A stretch of DNA of 64,000 nucleotides from Cycas panzhihuaensis (Eukaryota; Cycadophyta), in assembly GCA_023213395.1 (NCBI GenBank), contig CM041465.1, positions 235,359,741 to 235,423,740 of the forward strand. Reading direction: 5' to 3'. Made by a program: the position numbers and the translations under genes. The notes beneath the pieces are model-generated. The model had not been told where the DNA came from, did not search any database, and worked only from the letters and a program-made list of their open reading frames with translations. Positions 33,934 through 45,916 of this stretch are shown piece after piece. The first letter of the stretch is position 1. Each line of letters opens with the position of its first letter.

Positions 33934-34174
33934 TGTCAAATCAGAATCCGACGATGGAAGGGAACAATACGATGGGTCTCCTAACAACAGCAGCAGACCT
34001 CGCAAGCGACGTGAGAAATGTCACATGCAACGCCTTTATGAATGTTATTAGAAGAGAGCAAAGGATATGGAATAGATATGTTGGTGACTGCCCAACTAAA
34101 AAGTAAGTAAAAAGGATTACCTAAAGCCAAGAACACCAATAGGAAGAGAAGCAAAACTAGTTCCCTTCATCGCG

Positions 34175-34192
34175 CCTCAAAGATGGTTGCTA
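34175..34192 (-). other. Primer-binding site of B
   Basis: TAGCAACCATCTTTGAGG on the minus strand, one base inside the 5' LTR end. The first nine bases equal the A site; the rest has diverged. Confidence 0.6.
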
Positions 34193-34193
34193 G

Positions 34194-36817
34194 TGAAACG
34201 CTTCCTGTGGGGTAGTTTCTTACGCTTATCAAGGTATGACTGTATAGGACTAAGTCAGGTTTTGAGTCGAGTAGATTGGCAAGGAATCACCACGCAGGGT
34301 GTCCGTGCACTGGAGCACGGATTCGGGACATGCAAAGGTGCCTAATTACTTCTAGCTAATCTGGGAGAGGGATGCAAGGCGAGGCCTTAGGTCATCTCAA
34401 AAGGCGAGACCCTCCTACCCCTTGGATGGCCGAGAAGAGGAAGAAGGGACCTAGCAGGCTGCGTCTTCTCAAAGAGGAGAGAAGGTAACGCGTAGGTGAG
34501 ATGTGCGTAATGTGATGTCTACATACAAGCTAGTCAAAGGGAGTGAGAAATGAAGAGCTCACATTTGGGGGAGACTATCTATGTGTAACAAAATAACTAT
34601 GAAGAAAACAAACATGCAAATGCGCAGATGTGTTCTTTCCCTTCTTTCCATTTCCTGCATGTTTTTAATATGCACGCATATGCATAGGAAACAATACTAT
34701 AGGAAAAGGGACAAAAAGGAAAAAGGGGAATACCTGGATCCAGTGCTTGAATGAAGCATTGCGATCCCCATTACTTTATGTGCCTTCCCGCTCCACTTGT
34801 CACATAGGTAGGATCCACTAGTGATAGTAGCCATGAGCAGTCAGAGGGGGCTAACTTACCTCTATGAAAAAGTAAAGCAAAGCAATAACAAAGGGAAATG
34901 AAAGGAAGCAACAAACAAGAGACTAACCTATTAATCGGCTAATCTCGTATGTAACTCCACGATTGCAAGATCTGTCAATCAAACATACAAGTTTCTCCCT
35001 CTCGGAAGAGGGGATACAAAATACATCTACTATATGTGCTTAAATATAGGAGAACTGAAATCAAAACTAAATCAAGACATGTGCATATTATTCCAATGAA
35101 AAACTCCAAACAGGACTCCAATAAGCCACCACATGAACTGGTACCCAAACAAAGGAATTAGCCTTGGAATGGCTAGCTCACCCACGGAAATCCCCACATG
35201 GCCTCGGGGAAGGAGAAATGAACCACAATGACAACATAGGGCAGCAAGCAAAAGAGGGACAAACCGACGGGACAACGTGTAAGCACACCCAAAGGACGAG
35301 GTGCTATGAGTAGCAAATCATCCGGCTGGGATAGGTTGCAGGTTGGGAACCAATCAAGGAGTGGTTTTGGGGCTTATGAGGTGCCCAAAACCAGCAAACA
35401 AAGGGCTAGAACTAGCATGGCAAGGGGCTACCAATGCTGGTTTAGTTTTGGGGAGTAGGTTCCCAAGTCCCTGGCTAAACTTCAAGGGAGGCAATAGGTG
35501 CAGGGGGAAAGAAAAGAAGGGTTTGGACCCTTGGGGAGAAGGTCTGCAAAGGGGACTGGCCCCACTTTTCTCCCTCCACTTTCCTTTGTGTTATCCCCTC
35601 TACACAGCCACCTTAAAGTAGGCTTGCAGGACAGTAAAGGGAAGTACTACAACACCCAAATACAAAGATGTAGTGCTAAATAGGTATAGAGTTAAAGAAG
35701 GTAAATGAACCAAGCACTTATTCATAAAATGATAAGGAAAAAACATAAAATCTTAAGGCAAATATAGAGGGTACCTTATGGCAGAAAGTGAGAGTTTATG
35801 GCTGCTAGAAAATAGCAGAAAAGACCTACACTTGATAGGGTTTGATGGCTGGTTTTGGAGGAGAGGCCACTATGAGAAATACCACTATGATTTGGGACCT
35901 TGAAGCTTCCTTCTTAGAAAATCCTGTAAATGCCTTTCCTTCCTACCGTATGAACCTACAAAAAGAGGCTTGAAACTACTGGTGCTAAGCCTGAAATGCA
36001 GCAATGACCTCTGTGTGAAGAGTAGCAGCTAAAAAGTATGTCTGTTTGCAATAGTTGGAGGAGAGTTCTAAGAGTTGCATCCAAAAAATGAATGAAGAAG
36101 AAGGAACGAGGAACTCTTTGGTTTTTATCCCCTACTGACCCTAAGTGAACATTGAGAGTCACAAGAAAGTTGAAATGCATGGGTGCCATGTGGCAGTTCT
36201 GTGAAAAGAGTGGGAACTGCCACATGAGTTTTAAAAAACTTTTTTGAACAGTCATACCATAGTAAACATCGCGGTACCGCAGCAAATATCGCGGTACTGC
36301 TAAGTTTACAATGGTATGGGCCTGTAGCCAAAAATCAAGCCAAAAAAGAGGTCTGAAGCTAAGCAGGGAACAAATTAGGGCTGAACAAGCTAGGAATTGG
36401 TGCCCAAGTGACTGATAAGTGGTCAAAAAAAAGGAATGGGTCTTAACTAGGGATTCCATCATACTTGGAAGACGAATCGAAGTATAAACAGAATGTTGTC
36501 AAAGGCGAAATGCAACTAGCTAAGGTGTCCCGAGGGACCATGGAGATGATGTGGGTAGTTATGTGCCATATGGGGTGTAGCACTTGCTGAAGAGTACCTC
36601 CACTGTGGGTTACCATAGGCTGAGTGGTATGCGGCAGACACATGTAGTGTGATCAAGTGAGAAAGTAATGCAATCATGCAAATGGTAGGTAAGCATGCAT
36701 CAGGCAATCTATACTAAACAACCTTGGTCAAGTAATAGCGGAGATGGGAACAAGAGCATATACCTAAGCTTACCTAAGTTAATGCATCTTGAGTCCATTC
36801 CCGGTAGCCAGGAAACA
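34194..36817 (-). repeat. 5' LTR of element B (2624 bp)
   Basis: On the minus strand TGTTTCCTGGC...GTTTCA. It contains the 205-bp block (about 35511-35713) missing from the other B LTR, the GGTACC-like cluster (36252-36318) and GGATAAAA (about 36121-36129). No gene is seen. Confidence 0.92.
36252..36318. promoter_or_regulatory. GGTACC palindrome cluster in 5' LTR B
   Basis: Sites CATACCATAGT, GCGGTACCGCAG, GCGGTACTGC and ATGGTATG at about 20-bp steps, matching 11182-11248. Confidence 0.5.
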
Positions 36818-36822
36818 CTCTC
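36818..36822. repeat. Target-site duplication of B, right copy (CTCTC)
   Basis: Identical to 9336-9340. RNase H coding of A resumes here. Confidence 0.9.
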
Positions 36823-37205
36823 CAGCCAAGAAGGAATGCCTCTCCTTGGTTTATGCAACTAAGAAGTTTAGGCATTACTTACTCGGTAACACTACTAAGG
36901 TGATCGTTCAATCTGATCCTTTATGTTATCTACTCACTTGTTCCAACCTGATAAGTAGAGCTGGTTGTTGGGCCATCCTTCTTTAGGAATTCGATCTCTA
37001 TATCATTAATATGAAATCAAAGAAAGGGATGGTAGTGGCAGAGTAGCTTGCAGATGCCCCCATCCCTAACTTGCTCGATGGCCCTGTTGACGATTCTCTT
37101 CCTGATGAGTCTATTTTGACCATTCATGGCACTTCTTTCCATCCACTCATTGATAGCAAGTGGTATGGTGACATCATGTGGTACCTTACGCAGTAGTAGT
37201 ACCAC
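36818..37205 (+). pseudogene. RNase H domain of A, second half
   Basis: It continues the domain broken at 9340: PAKKECLSLVYATKKFRHYL, LLGNTTKVIVQSDPLCYLL and EFDLYIINMKSKKGMVVAE. The Glu of KKECL and the Asp of VQSDP are kept, unlike the Lys in B. A TAG at 36985 replaces a Gln present in B (LLQEFDL). A connector to integrase follows to about 37205. Confidence 0.82.
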
Positions 37206-38393
37206 CTAGAAGCTAGTAACAAGGTTAGGTCTCATATCCAGACCTCTGTTAGGCAATACTTCCTCATGGATGAAGTATTGTACAAGAGATCCTTCGATGG
37301 GATCCTCCTCCGTTGCGTCACTCCTGACGAGGTGGACCAGATACTTTGCAAATGCCATAATGGCATTTATAGAGGACACTTTGGGGGCCAATCCATGGCG
37401 TAGAGGATCCTTCGTATGGGCTACTATTAGCCATCCCTCTTTAAGGATGCCCATGCCTATGCTTTGAGATGTCGGCAATGCTAAGAGTATGCCAACATCT
37501 CTCATGTGCCTTCTGAGGCTCTTCATCCTATCATTTCTCCATCGCCCTTTTTCTAATGGGGTCTAGACCTCATTGGGGCCATATCACCGCCTTCTTCATC
37601 ATAGCATAAGTTTATCTTGACTGCTATGGAGTACTTTACTAAATGTGTGGAAGCTATTCCTTTGACTACTACCCCTGGTAAGACGATAGCTACTTTCATC
37701 TACCAGCACATCATTTGTCACTTTGGAATTCCTGACGTCTTGGTTACAGATAATAGAACACCTTTTTATAATAAGGAGATGGATAAACTTTGTGAGAAAT
37801 TCAAAATCTCTCACAAAACCTCTTCTCCTTATTACTCCCAAGTGAATGGTCAAGTTGAATCATTCAACAAAACCCTTATCAACATCTTAAAAAAAATCGT
37901 TGCTCAATCTCAAAGAGATTGGCACCTCCAACTCCCTTCTGCCTTATGGGCCTACTATACCTCTATTTGTGCTGCTACGAGAATGACTCCATTCTCCCTA
38001 GTTTACGAGACTAAGGTTATACTCCCTTTGGAAGTAGAGATCCCCTCTCTACGAGTTTCCCTTTGAGGTCTTATTGATGAGGAGTCTATCTATCAAGCTT
38101 ACCTCTTAGACCTCAAAGCCTTGGATGAGAGATATTTAGCCGCCTACTAGGCTAACCTCGCATCTAAAGCCTGCTCTTAAAGGACCTATGATAAACACAT
38201 TTATTTCCATCCTTTGTATCCTGGGGACCATGTCCTCAAATTGGAATATCTCCACGACTGCTTGAGTAAATTCAGACCCAAATAGATTGGACCCTTTATC
38301 GTTCTCAAGAGTCTCGATAATGACACCTATAAGATCGCCACCCTAGAGGGCCTTGAATTTGAGAAAGATGTTAATGAGAAATTCTACACATGA
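37206..38393 (+). pseudogene. Integrase of A
   Basis: The zinc-binding HHCC motif (CHNGIYRGHFGGQSM then CRQC) is at about 37350-37480. The core (37600-38000) shows TAMEYFTKCVEAIP, VTDNRTPF and VNGQVESFNKTL, giving Glu, Asp and Glu at the catalytic positions. The longest open stretch is 37617-38066 (149 codons). The C-terminal part with DHVLKLEYL ends at a TGA at 38391. Stops at 37401, 37428, 37482 and 38066 break it, several at Gln or Trp codons of B. Confidence 0.85.
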
Positions 38394-39289
38394 TTTCTTC
38401 ATTACCTCTTTCACGCTCTGAAATGAGCCTAAACTACCACCCTAAGCTTGTTCCCATTCCTCCTAGCCATAGGCAGAACGACAACTTAGGGTGACCTTCT
38501 CATTCCTTTTTAGTTCCTCCCACGAAACCCTTGTTCCCATTCCTCCTAGGACCTTGTCCTCCTATTTGGGCAATGCCCCTAATTAGGATGACATTCTGGA
38601 GTGCTGTCACTCTTGTCCTATTTGGAATTTCCTTTGCATATCCCGCTATGCTCCCATGTGGACATATGTGCCACCCTATTTCCTAGCCTCACATGTACCT
38701 ATCACCACTACTTATGGTGATCGTGTGTGCCTCTGCTAAGGATATGGCCCTATATGAAAGGAAATGTGTATGGCTCAAACAAATATCATAACACAAAAAT
38801 CATACAATAATCAACTCTAAGTAGAATCATACATATCCTTGTGCATGTGTGTACCCTCGTATACATACATACATAAACATGCAAACAAAAGCATATATAT
38901 CATCTATCACATGCTATGATACACACCATCATACACCAAATGGGGTATCAATCACCTCGTCTATATACATCAAAATAATCATATGTCATATCATACAATT
39001 GGTATAATACATCATCCATGGGAAGCTGGAGTCCTTGCAGGGAGGGTACAATCATGTGACTATATATGGTGACTCCTTAGAGGTCTGTGTCTTCCCCTGT
39101 CTAAAACAAAACTCCTATATACTACTCTATTGCTACCCTGCCCTTGGGGTGTCATCTCCTAGTCAATGTGATCTCTCTCTTGGGGACCATATCCCCCTTA
39201 GACTCCTCCTCAGTCTCCCGGAGCCTCCTGCCTTGCTCCCCTCATCTCGTGGCCTCCTCGAGGTCATCGATACTGTGTGAGTATGGATC
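38394..39289 (+). other. Post-integrase spacer of A
   Basis: 38400-38560 matches C (25022 onward) and B (16100-16260). 38760-39010 is AT-rich with CATACATACATA runs. The end overlaps the tail of the antisense gene. No sense-strand gene is seen. Confidence 0.5.
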
Positions 39290-41051
39290 CTGCTCCTCAT
39301 CGACCTTGATGCCACCTCATCCATTAGTCAATTGTATCAAGCCTGGATACGATCTCGATCACTCTTTATACTATGAAGCCTCTCCTCCATCCCTTTGAGA
39401 CGCTCCCCCATTACTACTAGCTGGATACGGCTCTTTGTATCCCCTTTGGATCCTCCTTGAGCCTCTAGTGCCTATACCCAACTCTATAGGGTATCCGTCT
39501 GAGCCCGGGTAATATCCAACTCTACCTACTACCATCCCACATGTGCCTCGTGCTCCTGGGACTCTACAATCCATATGTCACTCGCCCTCACCAATGGGGC
39601 TAATATTATTATGTGGATGCCTACCAATCTGGGCTCATCACCTACCTAGATAGGAGGCTATTCCTTTACATACGCCTAGGGGAATATCTCTCGAACTATC
39701 ACCTCCACCAATCTCTGGATATCCGCTATACCTATAATATGACACATCATGTATCAGTATATGTACATATGCATATCAAATAAAAATTAAACTATACATG
39801 TATATCTGGCAATCAAACGATGACAAGAGAAGGTTATGTCTCACTTAGTGTGACTGCCCGCTCCTCTACTCAGGTGACTACCTCTGCCTCAAGTACTCCA
39901 CTAGCTGAAGGTACCTCCTCCTCCTCGAGTACCTCCTCGGCCACCACCTTAGCAACTGGGGCATCCCTCCTCTCCTCAACTATTGCAGCTGCCTCTTTAG
40001 ATCTCCTGACGATTCATAATCGACGGGCCCATGTCACTGGGCCCCTACCCTCCTTTACAGCTCCTGACAGGCTTGCCTCTCCACCTGCACTCCCTGATGG
40101 ACCTGCCTCTCCACCTGTAGTCCCTAATGGACCTGCCTCTCCTACAGCTTATAATGGGCAGGCACCATCACCTCCATCGCCACCCTCGTCATCTCCTGGG
40201 GGCACTCCTGCCCCACCTGCCTCATCATCGCTATCCCACCTCACCACTCTATATAGGTCTACTATGTAGTCTATCATGGTGAGGAGGTCTAGTGATATGG
40301 CCTCCAGCGAGTGACATATATAAGCCTAGTCCTCGGCCCCTCTAAACCTAGTCTTCCACCTGTGTACCATCAGGGCCCACTCTAAGACAGGGTGTGGTCC
40401 CCCTATCGACGTAACTACTCCAAAGTGGTCGAAAAACCAACACCATAGTAGGGTAATGTATGATAGTCCTCCATTTCCTACTACCTGAATGGAATCCAAC
40501 TCGGCAATGAGGTTCGTCGCTATGAGGGTAGCCCTGTCCATCCTCTCTCCTACCTCACACTGGTACACTGCATCCATCCAACCACGTGGTATATCCCTAT
40601 AGTTATGTTTCTAGGATATCTGGAACAGAATGCATAATGTAATCAGCTTCCTCACCTGAGGAATCCTTGACATCACCATGCTCTGGAGAGGCATCCATCG
40701 CCTCTCCCACCTATCTGAGCCCGTAAAGAAAGTAGCAGCCTCCCTGTGTGCTGCCTCATTACTGGGCAGTGCTCTTAGTATCGTCGGCCTCCCTATCATC
40801 GGTACCCCCAGTATCCTCCTGATGTCTCCTGGTGTCACTTATACATCCCCTACTTGGGGTAGATGGAAGACATGCCTTTGTATATCCTAGTGGGACACTA
40901 TATCCACTAACAATCTCTAATCTGATGTGTACTGGGGTGTCCTCGTGACCTTTAACAGGCCACATCTCAATAATATCTGCCTATCCTCCCGTGACATCAT
41001 CTCTATGAAGCTAAGCATAGCCATACATATGTTTTTACGATTCTTCACCAT
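39290..41051 (-). pseudogene. Antisense PMD-like gene of A
   Basis: Opposite to A's gag-pol, in the same slot as in B. It starts MVKNRKNICMAMLSFIEMM after an acceptor-like TTTTACAG. It then has ILLRCGLLKVT, HVFHLPQVGDV and VTPGDIRRILGVPMIGRPT, with WMDAVYQCEVGERMDRATLI and the LSYITLLWCWFFDHFG region. A Pro/Ser/Ala low-complexity part follows, coding on the minus strand opposite 39850-40260. Then comes a 113-bp intron (39732-39844) and a helical tail (LKGMEERLHSIKSDRDRIQA). Stops are few: about 40919 (TCagat, Gln/Asn area), 40889, 40857 and 40611, mostly at Gln or Trp positions. Homology to B spans all parts. The PMD call is by pattern only. Confidence 0.6.
39732..39844 (-). other. Candidate intron in the antisense gene of A (113 bp)
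   Basis: On the minus strand GTGAGACATAACC opens it and CATATTATAG closes it. The exon resumes with a segment matching B after its intron (QRLVEVIVREIFP against RQLVEAMVREMFP). Confidence 0.55.
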
Positions 41052-41197
41052 GATCACAACCTGTAAAACACCATGAAATAAGTCAGACTTTGACCTATCC
41101 TCATCCCTCATCCTCTAGATTGTCTCTCGGCCTCATATGATCGAGATTTGGGGACCCTCTGGCCCCTATCTTTATTTTTCAGTAGTTCTACCTTCGC

Positions 41198-41307
41198 ACC
41201 ATGCCAAACTTCATGGTACCACAGAGTTTGGCCTAGGTCCCATGGCAATCGGGGCCCCGTGGTAAAGATCGTGGCACCGTGGAATTGTAATCTTTGCCAC
41301 AGTGTGA
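41198..41307. promoter_or_regulatory. Internal GGTACC palindrome cluster of A
   Basis: CATGGTACCACAGAG, CCCCGTGGTAAAGATC, GTGGCACCGTGG and CTTTGCCACAG lie within 110 bp. It is the counterpart of 13465-13566 in B and sits just upstream of the antisense start codon. Confidence 0.5.
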
Positions 41308-41314
41308 ATGTCAT

Positions 41315-41331
41315 CCCCCCAAAAGGGGGGG
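41315..41331. other. C-run/G-run hairpin in A
   Basis: CCCCCC, AAAA, GGGGGGG: a short form of the hairpin at 13434-13457, in the same place relative to the antisense gene. Confidence 0.6.
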
Positions 41332-41737
41332 TTTTCTACCCAAAAAGCCAAAAAAGATCTTCAAAGTGAACCACAGCCAGGCCCACTAGGACCAGGGCTA
41401 CCTAATGCCCCAGTCCCGCCTCTCTTTGGGTCTAGTTTAGACTCTTGGAGATCTTATTTTTGCCCATATGGAGCCCAAAAATCTATATAAAAATAATAAA
41501 AAGCTACGAACTTTGAATTACAAGATGGAATATAGTTTCGATAATCTACTCACTAGATCTAATCGAGCGCTCGCCATCTCATCACTCTGATCCCAATGTC
41601 TGTCTCCCAGTCTTGATATGACGGTCAGATCTCTCTCCACATGCCTCTGAAGTCAGGTGGCGCTCCACTACATGAGGGAAGGGCTCTGGATTCATTCGAG
41701 AGCTCGTGAAAATGAATTATGTTTTCATCGATTTTCC

Positions 41738-41744
41738 TTATATA
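41738..41744 (-). promoter_or_regulatory. TATA box of the antisense gene in A
   Basis: TATATAA on the minus strand within CTCGCCTATATAAGG, identical in core to B. It is about 690 bp upstream of the ATG at 41051, similar to the 680 bp in B. Confidence 0.6.
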
Positions 41745-42282
41745 GGCGAGGGCCCCGATGGGCACTTTCTCCATTTCTACTTCTGTGACAGCCTTTGAGA
41801 TTATTTCTCATCCCTAATCATCATTGCCTTCTAGCCCTATCTCCTATTGTGCTTCCATAGCCTCAGTTTTGATCATCCCTTTAAATACATTTTTGGCACC
41901 TCATCAATGCATTTTTATTGGGCCCTTCTATCTCGTTTTATGTGCCACTCCTGTGCATGCCTAAGTTTATACTCATTTGGCTCGTTTCACCATCCTAGAC
42001 TCATTTTTACAGCCCATTCTAAACCTTGGGGTCTCTAAAGGAAATGCTCCCTCTATTCTGAGTCATTCTTTGCTCTCTTAAGTAACCTTTGGCATCCTGA
42101 GGTGCCCTTTTGCCGTCCACTCTCAGGCAGTGGTCGGATAGCCTACTCCCATCCTTGGGTAGCCTCATTGCTAGGTCCTCCTACCCTTCACGGCCATTTA
42201 TTGCTTGCCATACGAGCCTTTTTTGTCTCGACTCTGACTTTATTATACATTTTCTCTACCGAGACACTTTCTCTACTCATCC

Positions 42283-42690
42283 ATGACTCTCTTCATCTTT
42301 ATCGATGGTAGAAGCCGCGGTAATCTTGGACCTTCTACCACCACATGGATTCTTCGTGGCCCTTTTGGACATGATTTTCTGTGCTCTAAGATCTTCCTCC
42401 CAGAGGCCACCAATAATGAAGCTGAGTACATGGCCGTTATCGAAGCCCTCACTGATGCACTATGTTTCCATCATTGATCTATTGTTCTTCTTTGCGACTC
42501 CTAGGTGGTGGTGTCCCATCTCACCCAGGTCTACCAAGTGTGATGCCCACACTTGAGAGCCCTTGCTTTGACTGCTAGATCCCTGCTAGATTGTTTCTAG
42601 TCTGCCAACATTTGACATATCCCTTGAGCCCTCAATGCTGAGGCAGATAGCCTCATTCGCCTCATCCTTGAGCGCTGCCTTCCTCTTCTT
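42283..42690 (+). pseudogene. Archaeal-type RNase H (aRNH) of A
   Basis: LFIFIDGRSRGNLGPSTTTW, FLPEATNNEAEYMAVIEAL, VLLCDS and LNAEADSLIRLILE in frame. The acidic residues are present, but a TGA at 42475 and a TAG at 42504 (the Gln after CDS) interrupt the frame, with more stops later. It is downstream of the antisense gene and about 420 bp before the PPT. Confidence 0.78.
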
Positions 42691-43102
42691 ATTGACTGCC
42701 TCTGAGACTTTCCTAGCCACCCTGTTGCCTAAGTCTCGGGCCATCTTGCACCTCTTGTTGTGATCTTCTCATACCTTTGAAAGTTAGCCACTATTGAGGT
42801 TAAATTATGGTGACTACTAGGTTTGCTCATTCACCTGATATCATCATGCACTTCTCTTTGTACTCTTACAATGGGGGCAGCCCCCTTATCCTTCTTAGCT
42901 TCCCATCGATTCTTGGGTGGCATATAGGCAGCCCCTATGTTGTCTCCACCCTTGTCCTCATATCCACTTATTCTGCCACAACACTTACTGGCACCCTTGA
43001 CTCTTGTTATGATCATGATATATATATATACACATGTGCTACTGACAGTTTTATTGCCAACATTTGCCATCATACCATGCTTCTGAGCAACAAGGCTCTA
43101 CT

Positions 43103-43115
43103 GCTAAGGGGGTAG
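43103..43115 (+). other. Polypurine tract of A
   Basis: AAGGGGGTAG immediately before the 3' LTR start at 43116. B has the same G-run. Confidence 0.7.
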
Positions 43116-43624
43116 TATTTCCTAGCTACAAGAAATGCATAGGGATAGGTCAACCCAGGTAAGCATAGGTATGCTTCTCCCTTTTCACTTTTACTATTTC
43201 TTTGGAAATGTTGACATAAGTATTACCTTATTGCATGACTAACTACTTCATTTGTATGATCACCTTGAATCTATTTGCGTGATCATGCTGCTTGTCATAT
43301 TGTGAGCCTATGACGACCTACGGGACCTACCTTTCTGTAAGGTAGGCATCCCCATGGCACTCTATGACCCTCTGTGCCACCTCCACATTGCCTTAAGCCT
43401 CACTTAACTCATATGATCCACTCATACCTTGACCCTATGTCCCTATCACAACATTTCTAGGAACTTTATCCCTTGATACTCTATTTGGTCTAGTTCGTAT
43501 GCCTCTTACACTATCCTTAGCTAGTTCGGCAGTAGGGCCAGCCCCTCTTGAGGCCTGATATACTTCTTCTAGGGCTCCCAGAACCCTATTTATTACCATT
43601 CTACCTTACTTGTCTTTCACTGCT

Positions 43625-43684
43625 GTAAACTAAGTGATACCACGAAGTTTATCGCGGTACCATGAAGTTTACTGTGGTGTGACT
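43625..43684. promoter_or_regulatory. GGTACC palindrome cluster in 3' LTR A
   Basis: GATACCACGAAGTTTATCG, GCGGTACCATGAAGTTTAC and GTGGTGTGAC within 60 bp. It lies about 125-180 bp upstream of the TATA box. Confidence 0.5.
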
Positions 43685-43806
43685 GTTGCAACTTATTTTG
43701 TATATCTTCCATGGGAATTCTCACCTTTTTAATAGAATTACCACATGGACACTCGCCCAACTCAGCCCTATTCATGCCCTAAACACTCGGTTAGGGTTGA
43801 GATAGG

Positions 43807-43813
43807 TATAAAT
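43807..43813 (+). promoter_or_regulatory. TATA box of LTR A (3' copy)
   Basis: TATAAAT in the same setting as 2001-2007. Confidence 0.5.
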
Positions 43814-45916
43814 CCTAAAAAGATCATCATTTCACATCTCTTGGCTCTCCAACTTGACTTTCTACTATTGCAGTTTTACTCTTTTCCTCCCTCCTTCCAT
43901 AGGTGTGTCTGTAATCTTGTGTTTCCTACTGCTCCAACTTAGGACTCGCCTGCAACAACTCTTCTTTGTGGTGGGAGGCCCTCCTCCAAACACTTTCAAG
44001 CAATATTTTTTTGGTTCTCCTTCAGATATGCCTCAGTAAGTGTCTTCCATAGCCGTTCTTAGGGAAACCTCCTACAAACCGTGCAAGAACTCCTCTTTCT
44101 CGTTAGTTGCATGGGTAAATTCACCATAGACTTAGCCTAGCAGGTACCTTAGGTCTTATGTTTAGAGTTTTATGTGTATTCTTTCCATATTAGACTCATT
44201 TTCAAGTATATTTTCCTACTCTCTTCCCTTTGGCTATAATAAAAGTTATCTTTCTTGGAGTTTAGCTTTGCACTCTCAGATTTTCACCTCATTTCTCTGC
44301 TAGTTTTCCTCAAGAAAGCAGTGAGAGAAGGCTTATAAAGACTAGGCAAAGGGAGTAAGGCAAGATCCATCTCACTCAGACCTACTCCCCAAGGGCAACC
44401 CCCTTCCTGTCTTTCTTCTCCTGCTTCTATACTTTTCTTGGGTTAGCTAGGAGAGGGTGAAGTCTTGGCCTACACAAGATATCAGCATGTGTAACTATTG
44501 CTACATTGGTTCCAGGCCTACACACCCCTCTTTCAAGCCTCCTTCATACCCCTAACTTTGCTTAGCATCCCCTAAGGTCTTTGGTGAGACTTATGTGATA
44601 GATCATTATCCATAATGACCCCATTACCTCGGTACCTCTCCAACATCTTACCTCATACATTCTCATACTTGTTGGCTATCCATAAACTATCATATATCCC
44701 TACCTTGCTGTACTTAAAGGCTATGTGGAGAACTTTAGTAGAGGGTTTTACCATCCTGAGGCTACCCCTTCCTTTTTATTGCTTAATGTGTGTGGTTTGC
44801 TTGAGAAAAGTTGAGTTATTTGCAGAAGTACTTACTTTAATTTAAATATAATGTTTTAAGCATTCACATTATATATATTTACATACATATAGCCTTCTTA
44901 CATCCCTTTCTTGGAAGGGATAAACTCTTGTGTGTGTAGGTTCAAAGCAACATCTGTGAAAGGAAAGGACTTCCAGTCCCGGGTAAGTCTTTACCCTGCT
45001 TTTCTCCTTCACATTATTTGTCTCCCTTATATTTTCCTTCTTACTTATCTCTCATAAGGGGAAGGTAAGGAAACCCCTATCTTTCGCATCAACCTTGGTC
45101 ACACACCAACCAATTAGCGAGAGGGCATACATTATGCACGAGTGAGGTCCTTCATCGATTGCCACGCTTTCTAGGTACGTTCCATCCCTCTTTCCCATCA
45201 CATCTTTTCCTTTTTGCTTTTGTACAAAATCTATTATATTAATCTAATAGGTCACATAAGAGCAAAAAGAGAGAATCAATTAGCCACTTGCATCTTTTGC
45301 ATAAGAATGTTGCATGTTTGCTTTTCTATAGGAAAAGGCATAGTAGGAAATATATTCCTCCTGCTTTCTTCTATCCATCCTGAAAATACCCATAGATGCA
45401 TTTCGTATAGCTTGCTTCCGTACATACAAAATGCTTGTACTCCCCTTTTTTCTCTTATCTTTTATATATTGAGTGAAAGAGAGAGAAAAGGAGTGAATTC
45501 CTTTTAGTCCATCCTTTTACTTCTTCCTTTAGTTGTATTTGTCTAGACCAAGTAAACTAGGGAAGCCTACTCGCATTCATCTTAGGCCCTTCGCCTACAC
45601 CCTGTCACCTTTATTTTCCTTCGTCATAAGAAAACCCATCAAGGATTCCTCCTCTTCCCTTCCGGCCATCCAAGGGTGGGAGGACCTTCCTCTTGAGACC
45701 ATCCAGGCTACCAGTGTATGCGCTTCTTCTTTCAGATCGAAAGCTACTACAAGGTAGTTGGGTGCCATTCACAGGTCCCGAACTCGAGCTTTGGAGCACA
45801 GACGCCCTGCGTGGTGTTCCCTTTGCTTATAGGTTCTCATCCACACCTTCAACATCAACTATTGACCACCTTCATTCTTATTGAGCATAACGACCATCCC
45901 GTAGACGCGTATCTAA

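Larger units (their letters stand above)
9341..36817 (-). mobile_element. Element B: near-complete Tat-like retrotransposon, host of C
   Basis: B is bounded by a perfect 5-bp duplication (CTCTC) and by TG...CA termini. Its 5' LTR is at 34194-36817 and its 3' LTR at 9341-11747. On the minus strand it carries PBS, gag, protease, linker, RT, RNase H, integrase, aRNH and PPT in element order, with a PMD-like gene on the opposite strand between integrase and aRNH. C splits it inside RT. Without C it is about 16.4 kb. Several stops, a lost gag start codon and substituted catalytic residues make it non-autonomous. Confidence 0.9.
1330..45915 (+). mobile_element. Element A: Tat-like Ty3/gypsy retrotransposon, interrupted by B
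   Basis: A has two related LTRs (about 1330-4073 and 43116-45915) and a PBS. Its gag, protease, RT and the first half of RNase H lie before 9340. The rest of RNase H, integrase, an antisense PMD-like gene, aRNH and PPT lie after 36818. Removing B leaves about 17.1 kb. The join is exact: RNase H coding stops at 9340 and resumes at 36818 on the other side of B with a 5-bp duplication. All reading frames are disrupted. The left LTR boundary is uncertain by tens of bases, and no target duplication could be confirmed for A. Confidence 0.85.
43116..45915 (+). repeat. 3' LTR of element A (2800 bp)
   Basis: It starts TATTTCCTAGC and ends GCGTATCTA, both ends with TA for the usual TG and CA. It carries the GGTACC-like cluster at 43625-43684 and TATAAAT at 43807-43813. 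ORFs inside are short and match the other LTR as DNA, not as selected protein. Confidence 0.9.

Noticed and set aside
39820-40269. 149-codon Ser/Thr/Pro-rich ORF on the plus strand
   Set aside because: It is the shadow of the antisense PMD-like gene of A (minus strand), in a low-complexity part. It has no conserved counterpart in sense.
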